From positions 40,839 to 104,838 of the forward strand of contig JAFXZF010000100.1 of NCBI GenBank assembly GCA_017541365.1: a stretch of 64,000 nt of DNA, in the 5' to 3' direction. Below the pieces are notes generated by a model that was given only the letters and a program-made list of their open reading frames with translations, was not told the origin of the DNA and made no database searches. Source of the stretch: Prevotella sp. GTDB lineage: Bacteria; Bacteroidota; Bacteroidia; Bacteroidales; Bacteroidaceae. Made by a program: the position numbers and the translations under genes. Numbering within the stretch: position 1 is the first letter of the stretch; the number at the start of each line of letters is the position of its first letter. Positions 60,614 through 64,000 of this stretch are shown piece after piece.

Positions 60614-61995
60614 AGAAGATACTGAACATAATTCTGTGTGCTGTTGTAGCTTTGGCTGCCCACGCTCAAGAAGCGGACAGTACAGCTGCTGTGACAGTTG
60701 CCAAGCCCAACTATATCGATGAAATAGTATGGGTGGTAGGTGATGAGGCGATACTGCGTTCGGATATTGAGATGTCACGTATGCAGGCAGAGCAGGAGGG
60801 CATTACCTGGAACGGCGACCCCGACTGTCGCATACCAGAACAACTGGCAGTGCAGAAACTGTTTCTCGAACAGGCTGCGATAGATAGCCTCGAGGTGACG
60901 GAAAGTGAAATAATGCAAGGCGTGGACCAACAGATCAACGCATGGATACAGATGGTGGGTTCCAAAGAGAAACTGGAGGAATACCGCAAACAGAGTGTGG
61001 CGCAGATGCGCAGTGACCTGCACGATGAGTTTAAAAACCGTGAACTAATACAGCGCATGCGCCGTAAGTTGGTGGAGGATGTGAAGGTGACACCTGCCGA
61101 TGTGCGCGATTATTATCGTGATATGCCACAGGATAGTTTGCCGTGGGTGCCTACCACCGTGGAGGTGCAGATTATCACCATGCAGCCACGTATCCCCATT
61201 GATGAGGTAAATCGTGTGAAGGATAAGCTGCGTGACTTCACAGAGAGAGTGCAGTCTGGCAGAACGAGTTTCTCAACGTTGGCTCGTCTGTATTCCGAAG
61301 ATACAGGCAGCGCTGCCCAGGGCGGAGAGTTGGGATATACTGGCAGGGGAATGCTCGACCCGAGTTTTGCGGCGGTAGCCTTCAATCTCAGCGATCCAAA
61401 GAAGATCTCCAAGATTGTGGAGTCGGAGTACGGCTTCCATATCATACAGCTCATAGATAAACGAGGCGACAAGATAAACTGTCGCCACATACTGATGAAG
61501 CCTAAGGTGTCACAGAGTGATATAGACTCTACCATGGTACATATGAGAGTGCTCACCGAGGATCTCAACAATAAGAAATTCCAGTTTGAGGATGTCGTGT
61601 CACTGCTTTCTGACGATAAGGATACGAAGAACAACCGTGGCTTGATGTCAAACAACTCTGAGAATGGCCGTACGTCAAAGTTTGAGATGAAAGATCTGCC
61701 TACTGAGGTGGCACGCAGAGTGGAGAACCTTATTGTAGGCGAGGTGTCGCAACCATTCACGATGGTCAATGCACGTGGCAAGACGGTATGCGCCATAGTG
61801 AAACTGAAAAATAGGACGGAGGCACATCGTGCTAATATGCAGGAGGACTTCCAGATGCTCAGCGACAAGGTGCTTAATAAGCGACGTGAGGATAAGGTAC
61901 GTGAGTGGGTAAAGAATAAAATAAAATCGACCTACGTCAAGATGGATGAACGCTACCAAAACTGTGACTTCGAATACGAAGGTTGGTTGAGGTAG
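60610..61995 (+). CDS. SurA-like periplasmic chaperone/isomerase
   Basis: Signal peptide MKKILNIILCAVVALAAHAQ (GTG start). The SurA N-terminal chaperone domain (DEIVWVVGDEAILRSDIEMS) spans residues about 35-165. Two parvulin domains follow: the first, residues about 175-275, is canonical (ARLYSEDTGSAAQGGELGYT, ESEYGFHIIQLI), the second, about 285-385, is degenerate. Length 461. It shares the operon with a second PpiC protein and an OstA-like protein, so the unit is probably devoted to outer-membrane biogenesis. Confidence 0.88.
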   Translation: MKKILNIILCAVVALAAHAQEADSTAAVTVAKPNYIDEIVWVVGDEAILRSDIEMSRMQAEQEGITWNGDPDCRIPEQLAVQKLFLEQAAIDSLEVTESEIMQGVDQQINAWIQMVGSKEKLEEYRKQSVAQMRSDLHDEFKNRELIQRMRRKLVEDVKVTPADVRDYYRDMPQDSLPWVPTTVEVQIITMQPRIPIDEVNRVKDKLRDFTERVQSGRTSFSTLARLYSEDTGSAAQGGELGYTGRGMLDPSFAAVAFNLSDPKKISKIVESEYGFHIIQLIDKRGDKINCRHILMKPKVSQSDIDSTMVHMRVLTEDLNNKKFQFEDVVSLLSDDKDTKNNRGLMSNNSENGRTSKFEMKDLPTEVARRVENLIVGEVSQPFTMVNARGKTVCAIVKLKNRTEAHRANMQEDFQMLSDKVLNKRREDKVREWVKNKIKSTYVKMDERYQNCDFEYEGWLR

Positions 61996-62066
61996 AGTTG
62001 ATAGTTGGCAGTTGATAGTTCAAAAGTTCAAGGGTTTAAAGGTTCAAAGGTTCAAAAGTTTAAAGG
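61996..62066. repeat. GTTGATAGTT and TTCAAAGGTTCAAAAG repeats
   Basis: Two repeat families back to back between surA and the OstA-like gene. The frame is open across them (translating as KFKGLKVQRFKSLK), which mimics the in-frame copies in holB and hom, but the likely start lies downstream. Confidence 0.85.
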
Positions 62067-62113
62067 CTATCGTAGGTAATAAAAGAAATATCAGAATAGA
62101 GTGGCACAGAATC

Positions 62114-63730
62114 ATGATGATGATGGTTCTGTGTCTTTTTGCCTTTGCCGCCACTTTTACGGTGATGGCACGTAAAGGGCGTGCCGTGACAAAGAAGGTG
62201 GATGAGAAAGTGTATCTGCAACATGCTGATGAACTGTCATACGACATCTATGGTTCACATCCCGATGCACAGTTTCTGAGAGGCAATGTGTCATTCTTGC
62301 ATAAGGGAATGCATCTCACATGTGACAGTGCATATTTCTATGAGAGCACTAACTCCTTTCAGGCATATGGAAATGTAAGGATGAGGCAGGGCGATACCCT
62401 GACAATGGCGGGCGACAGAGCTTACTACGATGGAAACGATGAGATAGGCCACGCTTATGGCAATGTGGTGCTGACACATAGGAAGTCAAAGCTATACTGC
62501 GATACGCTTGATTATGACAAGATGTACGGCATAGCTGACGCTTACGGCTCTGCTGGTATCAAACTAGTGGAGGGTAAGGATGTACTGACAGCCGACTGGG
62601 GCAGATACTTTACCTCTACGCGCCACTCTGAGTTTTATTACAATGTGGTACTCACCAACGATAAAGGACTGCGTATAGAGACTGACACACTACATTATGC
62701 CAACAATACTTCGCTTGCACATGTGCTGGGTCCATCCACTATAGTGTCGGAGGGAAGCACAGTGCAGACTGATGACTCTTATTACAACACTCGCACAGAG
62801 ACCTCTCTGCTGTATGGACGCTCTACATTATATAATGATGGTAGGATTATAACAGCTGATACCCTGACACACAATGACAAGACGGGCATCAACGAGGGAC
62901 GCGGACAGGTGATATATAACGACACCGTAAACAAGAATATACTTCTCAGTAACTATTTCACTTACAACGATAAGACAGGATATGGCTATGCCACAGACAG
63001 CATAGTGGTGATAGACTATTCGCAGAAAGACTCCCTATGGATGCACTGTGATACCATCCGCATACGTACATTATATATAAATACCGACTCTGTGCAGCGT
63101 GAGGTGTACTGTTATAACCACGTCAGGGCATATCGCCGCGACCTACAGGCGGTGTGCGACTCGATGGTGATACTGTCCAGAGATTCGTGTGCTACGATGT
63201 ATAAGGACCCTGTGATATGGAATAACGGCAATCAACTGCTCGGTGAGAAGATAAATATCTTTACCAATGACTCCACAGTACGCTATGCCGAGGTGCTGGG
63301 CCAGGCATTATCTGTTGAACAGCTTATCGACTCCGTTCATTATAATCAGGTGGCATCGCGAGATATGATGGCTCATTTCAAGAATGGTAAGTTGCGCGAA
63401 AACTGGGCTTTAGGTAATGTGCAGATAGTATATTACCCGATGGACGACTCAGACTCCACGCTGATAGGTCTCAATTATACCGAGACCGATACGCTGAAAA
63501 TGTATATTTCTGATGAACGCAAGCTGGAGCGCCTGTGGATGAGTGCCAGTACGGGCACTCTCTATCCGATGACACAGACACCACCAGAGAAACATCATCT
63601 GCCTTCCTTTGCGTGGTTTGACTATATGCGTCCAGTCAGCAAGGATGACATTTTCATCTGGCGTCCAAAGACAAGGGGTACAGAACTAAAATTACAGAAA
63701 CGGCGTGAAGCCCCCAAACGAAAGATATAA
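62114..63730 (+). CDS. OstA/LptA-like lipopolysaccharide transport protein
   Basis: Signal peptide begins [19 protein letters not shown] (ATG 62114, with three more ATGs in a row). Residues about 45-250 contain OstA-like repeats ([60 protein letters not shown]). Such beta-taco strands bind lipid A in LptA and in the LptD N-terminus. The remaining 280 residues continue the same beta pattern with a [20 protein letters not shown] region. Length about 538, common for Bacteroidota members. Likely periplasmic LPS/lipid bridge component. An upstream TTG at 62012 would add a repeat-encoded leader and is not favoured. Its stop shares a base with the mutL ATG. Confidence 0.85.
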   Translation: MMMMVLCLFAFAATFTVMARKGRAVTKKVDEKVYLQHADELSYDIYGSHPDAQFLRGNVSFLHKGMHLTCDSAYFYESTNSFQAYGNVRMRQGDTLTMAGDRAYYDGNDEIGHAYGNVVLTHRKSKLYCDTLDYDKMYGIADAYGSAGIKLVEGKDVLTADWGRYFTSTRHSEFYYNVVLTNDKGLRIETDTLHYANNTSLAHVLGPSTIVSEGSTVQTDDSYYNTRTETSLLYGRSTLYNDGRIITADTLTHNDKTGINEGRGQVIYNDTVNKNILLSNYFTYNDKTGYGYATDSIVVIDYSQKDSLWMHCDTIRIRTLYINTDSVQREVYCYNHVRAYRRDLQAVCDSMVILSRDSCATMYKDPVIWNNGNQLLGEKINIFTNDSTVRYAEVLGQALSVEQLIDSVHYNQVASRDMMAHFKNGKLRENWALGNVQIVYYPMDDSDSTLIGLNYTETDTLKMYISDERKLERLWMSASTGTLYPMTQTPPEKHHLPSFAWFDYMRPVSKDDIFIWRPKTRGTELKLQKRREAPKRKI

Positions 63731-64000
63731 TGGACATCATTCAACTACTTCCTGACTCAGTAGCCAACCAGATAGCTGCCGGCGAGGTCATACAGCGTCC
63801 CGCCTCTGTTATTAAGGAACTGGTGGAGAATGCTATCGATGCCGGAGCCACACATATACAGGTGCTGGTGGTTGATGCCGGCAGAACGTCGATACAGGTT
63901 ATTGACGACGGTTGTGGTATGTCTGATACTGATGCTCGTCTGTCATTTGAACGCCATGCTACGTCCAAGATACGTCAGGCGACAGATCTCTTCTCGCTCC
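63730..64000 (+). CDS. mutL: DNA mismatch repair protein MutL (N-terminal part)
   Basis: GHKL ATPase of mismatch repair, cut by the window edge after 90 codons. The opening is diagnostic: [36 protein letters not shown] (N-box), [20 protein letters not shown] and TSKI. TAATG overlap with the OstA-like gene indicates coupling. Confidence 0.95.
   Translation, partial: MDIIQLLPDSVANQIAAGEVIQRPASVIKELVENAIDAGATHIQVLVVDAGRTSIQVIDDGCGMSDTDARLSFERHATSKIRQATDLFSL

Noticed and set aside
62012..62113. Repeat-encoded N-terminal extension of the OstA-like protein
   Set aside because: It needs a TTG start in repeat sequence and would hide the signal peptide. The ATG cluster at 62114 gives a proper signal peptide. 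It remains possible, given the in-frame repeats elsewhere.

Overview
The window reads as a chromosomal segment of a Bacteroidales bacterium, most likely Prevotella or a close relative. The evidence is the TTTG / TAnnTTTG promoter pair seen at many genes, Bacteroidota-specific fusions and neighbourhoods (MurF-Alr; DUF4271-hemD-rnpA-yidD-tyrS; holB-ricT-gldH-porX), Type IX secretion parts (GldH, PorX, PorW), and a large pectin-degradation repertoire. No phage, IS element, integrase, CRISPR array or rRNA was seen.

Layout. 1-9768: tail of a secreted protein, then one 3210-residue secreted Gly-rich repeat protein. 9837-11459: PL1 pectate lyase. 11496-16596 (minus): homoserine dehydrogenase, a TonB-dependent receptor, and a barrel-less TonB-plug protein. 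16836-16906: tRNA-Gln. 17086-25912 (minus): tyrS, yidD, rnpA, hemD, DUF4271, rpsO, murF-alr, a small membrane protein, a radical SAM protein and a histidine kinase. 26065-30458: purB, an rRNA pseudouridine synthase with a long RGG/GY-rich tail, asnS. 30622-35885: two more PL1 lyases and a nucleosidase. 35965-40738: holB, ricT, gldH, porX, tsaE. 40735-45862 (minus): trxA, porW, aroA. 46033-49908: riboflavin operon ribD-ribE-ribBA-ribH and a small ORF. 49962-55995: rhamnogalacturonan block with a broken SDR gene, GH106, GH105, GH28 and rhamnose mutarotase. 56043-57544 (minus): MlaF/MlaE transporter. 57662-64000: guaB, two PpiC-type isomerases, an OstA/LptA-like protein, and the start of mutL.

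Function. Three pectate lyases, GH28, GH105, GH106 and RhaM together would cut homogalacturonan and rhamnogalacturonan I and pass L-rhamnose and unsaturated galacturonate inward. The two adjacent lyases share a C-terminal tail that may be a Type IX secretion signal, matching the porX, porW and gldH genes. The rest is housekeeping.

The most unusual signal is not a gene. Short palindromic or tandem repeats fill most intergenic spacers, and the same repeat families also sit in frame inside conserved proteins (hom, rnpA, holB twice, ribD, ribE three times, a PL1 lyase, GH106, the plug protein, and the giant protein's signal peptide). In HolB the repeat occupies the place of the usual four-cysteine zinc module. 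In RibE two copies occupy the same loop of the two duplicated domains. A second signal is a terminator-promoter cassette, present three times between 30493 and 35924, in which the -33 box lies in the terminator hairpin. Two probable gene lesions were also found: an in-frame deletion in an SDR dehydrogenase, and an extra A at the start of rhaM.
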